NCBI GenBank assembly: GCA_013396995.1
Contig: VWZP01010960.1
Coordinates: 20,444 to 84,443, forward strand
Direction of reading: 5' to 3'
Origin: Dicaeum eximium
Lineage: Eukaryota; Chordata; Aves; Passeriformes; Dicaeidae
Length of the DNA stretch: 64,000 nt
This document shows, one piece after another, positions 62,331-64,000 of this stretch (within the stretch, counting starts at the first letter, position 1; every line of letters starts with the position of its first letter). The translations under genes and the position numbers were made by a program. The notes beneath the pieces are model-generated. The model was not told the origin of the DNA. It worked only from the letters and a program-made list of their open reading frames with translations, and did no database searches.

Positions 62331-62511
62331 ACATCACATAAACAAACTTATGCATTTTACAATATCTCTTGTTTGCAGAGTTTGATCTTTTTCTGGTCAA
62401 CAGTCTGATTTAATTTCCTTGCAATCTTGATTTAATTCTCAAAGTTCTGTTTGCTCCTGCCAAGGCATCTTTTATCAAATCTCTTATGCTAACCAGGTCC
62501 AAAGTTCAACA
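62331..62511 (-). mobile_element. Start of 3' LTR of env-bearing provirus
   Basis: On the minus strand the LTR opens TGTTGAACTTTGGACCTGG at 62511, directly after a polypurine tract. The opening resembles that of the LTR at 34532 (TGTTGA...GGACC.GTTAG). About 180 bp can be followed before the LTR-like unit ending at 62330. Confidence 0.5.
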
Positions 62512-62528
62512 CCTTCCCCTTTCCTTTC
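62512..62528 (-). other. Retroviral polypurine tract
   Basis: GAAAGGAAAGGGGAAGG on the minus strand, overlapping the env stop codon and followed immediately by TG of the LTR. This is where plus-strand DNA synthesis is primed in retroviruses. Confidence 0.65.
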
Positions 62529-62631
62529 AACCAAAACCACTCCTTTTATTAATTAATCCCTGCACACACTGAAGCAAGCAAGGTATCATGATTAATACAA
62601 AAATCATCACAAACATACCTATCTTTAAAAG
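62527..62631 (-). pseudogene. Env remnant: transmembrane anchor and C-terminus
   Basis: On the minus strand a 34-codon reading ends in TGA at 62529-62527. It contains a long hydrophobic stretch (GMFVMIFVLIMI), then PCLLQCVQ and a short basic tail (NKR). A membrane anchor followed by closely spaced cysteines and a short cytoplasmic tail is typical of retroviral Env transmembrane subunits. The polypurine tract right after the stop supports this strongly. Upstream coding is interrupted by stops and frame changes, so it is a broken relic. Confidence 0.7.
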
Positions 62632-62698
62632 AATCTTTTAGCTAAAATCTTCAGCCACAAAAGTCTCGGGCTTGAATTTTATAAACTAAAAACATTCC

Positions 62699-62950
62699 TC
62701 ATGGCAGCTGCAGAGGGGTAATACTGGATTTAGAGGGGCTGCCAGAAGTATAATTGCACCAAAAGGTTTGCTTCTTATACATGGGCTGATAGGAAGAAAT
62801 AACCCAAGCTTTAGACTGATTTCTTCCCGTGTATTTAAAATTAACACAAAAATCCATTTTTACAGAACCTAGAAGCTCTAATTCTTGGGATTCCAAGGGT
62901 GTTTCAGGAAGGTATGGGATCCAATTTGATGTGATTTGATTTGCTTTCAA
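62699..62950 (-). pseudogene. Env remnant: surface-subunit fragment
   Basis: An 83-codon minus frame contains cysteines and potential N-glycosylation sites in the style of a retroviral surface subunit (CVNFKYTG, NQSKAW, FWCNYTSG). It lies upstream of the transmembrane piece on the same strand and ends in a stop. About 70 bp separate the two pieces, whereas an intact Env would have several hundred residues between them, so a large internal deletion is inferred. The first methionine is only where the open frame begins. Assignment rests on style and context; no database comparison was possible. Confidence 0.5.
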
Positions 62951-63567
62951 AATTTTTAGTGTAAATATTAGTGTAAAGAACTATATTCCCCCCTAAATTT
63001 TTTGGTTTTAATAGCATGTGTGTTTCTCGTTATGAACATGAAGGCAATATAAAGGCAAAATAACATGTGACAAAACAATAATCTTATACTAAGTAAAAAT
63101 AAATCAGATAATATATACAATTAGTAGCACATTAAAAATAGCATGATTAAAACAATGCATTATCAATTTCTTGAATAATGTACTATTACCCAGGGTCTGC
63201 AATAGCTGGCAAGCCTCATTTTAAAGTAAGGGTTTAGAAAATCATTCCCGGGTATGATTTCTAAGTTCACTTTAAAAGGAGGTTTAGCTATTATAGGTCC
63301 AAATTTGGCAAGTCAGAATGACTTGAGTACAGTTTTAGTGCAGAAAACACATGGTTTTGGCATACTTCTCAACCAGGTAAGACCAGACCTAGCCAGGGTC
63401 TGGGTCTTAACTGGAAGAGTCTCCCTACTACTAAAACTAAAACTACTAAAATTCTAAAAACTTCTTAGTAATAGTAGTTAGAAAAATAATGTATGTCTTA
63501 TGACTAGCTATGCAACAATATGTGAAGGTTTGTAAATCAGCTGGCTTTGTCTTTCATCTTTAGCTAA

Positions 63568-63619
63568 ATAGTCAATGGTACCATAGACAAATGAAATAGC
63601 ATAGTCAATGGTACCATAG
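63568..63619. repeat. 19-bp direct repeat, period 33
   Basis: ATAGTCAATGGTACCATAG is present at 63568-63586 and 63601-63619. Inside it is the palindrome ATGGTACCAT. Confidence 0.92.
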
Positions 63620-63721
63620 GAAATGAATAAAGTAATGCCTGTTATAAAAAGTCAGTGAATTCACATCATAAGATTTACAACATAATCAGGATTACTAATA
63701 TGTCAGCAGAAACTGGCTTAA

Positions 63722-63802
63722 GAAATTGAGGTTATATTTTCCTAGACATTTATGCATATAGNACTGTCTTATGAAATTGAGGTTATATTTTCCTAGACAT
63801 TT
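63722..63802. repeat. 30-bp direct repeat flanking an N
   Basis: GAAATTGAGGTTATATTTTC followed by CTAGACATTT occurs at 63722-63751 and 63773-63802, a 51-bp period. A single N lies between the copies at 63762. Confidence 0.93.
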
Positions 63803-64000
63803 CTGCATTTATGACATTAAAGCAAAAAAAAAGTAAAAAGAAAGCATGAAATAACTTATAACTAATAACAGTCATAATATGGAATTCTTACTCATTCTTC
63901 AGTACTAATTATAAAAAATAACTCTTGTGGAACAAAATAGAACAAAAAATTGTTCTTGTTTCTATAACAAAATAGCACTATCTTGTAATTTAAATGAGCA

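Larger units (their letters stand above)
62951..64000. other. AT-rich DNA with local duplications, no gene supported
   Basis: This may contain more of the minus-strand provirus upstream of env, but I could not identify it. A 67-codon plus frame (63254-63457) is unrecognised. Short direct repeats lie at 63568-63619 and 63722-63802. Confidence 0.45.

Noticed and set aside
1..64000. tRNA, rRNA and microRNA genes
   Set aside because: None was recognised by eye. A covariance-model search would be needed to exclude small RNA genes, and none is claimed.

Overview
This window looks like a piece of a bird nuclear genome. The main reasons are at least ten CR1 LINE fragments, several with the characteristic 3' terminus made of ATTCTATG-like octamers, plus several LTRs of ERV-L-like and other avian endogenous retrovirus types in an AT-rich background. 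No species call is possible from sequence alone; the LTR diversity points away from nothing more specific than 'bird'. I found no convincing host protein-coding exon, tRNA, rRNA or other host RNA gene. The open reading frames are short, overlap on both strands, or lie in repeats. The window therefore reads as intergenic or deep intronic DNA.

Layout. 1-2007 is unique AT-rich DNA. A solo LTR on the minus strand sits at 2013-2596 with a perfect 5-bp target-site duplication. From 2602 to about 21520 there is mostly unique DNA with three short CR1 tails (about 6083, 10530 and 13779). A second solo LTR lies at 21528-21841 with a perfect 6-bp duplication. From 21850 to 30940 there is unique DNA with small hairpins, an LTR-like fragment near 27113 and a CR1 tail at 28515. 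At 30941-32310 a minus-strand CR1 is interrupted by a 700-bp LTR (30981-31680), a clear nested insertion. A third full LTR follows at 34532-35109. Two CR1 tails (37692 and 38075) lead into an internally deleted ERV-L-type provirus (about 38330-42030). It keeps decayed gag, protease, the beginning of reverse transcriptase and what looks like the end of pol. A 60-base assembly gap falls inside a CT microsatellite in its 5' LTR.

A GC-rich, promoter-like retroviral block covers 45227-47028, with two opposed sets of TATA and polyadenylation signals. 48850-60290 is mostly unique DNA containing a strikingly regular 24-bp minisatellite (about 56395-56735). A 0.7-kb minus-strand CR1 lies at 60290-61025. 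The right end holds an LTR (about 61380-62330) beside a minus-strand retroviral env remnant (62527-62950) with a textbook polypurine tract, followed by AT-rich DNA with local tandem duplications and one N.

There are no host genes here to work together. What the window records is a history of retroelement insertion, nesting, deletion and simple-repeat expansion. I did not find an undescribed biological system that I can support. The most unusual items are the regular polypurine minisatellite, the convergent promoter/poly(A) block at 45.2-47.0 kb, the nested LTR in CR1, and the env remnant whose adjoining LTR start resembles the LTR at 34532.
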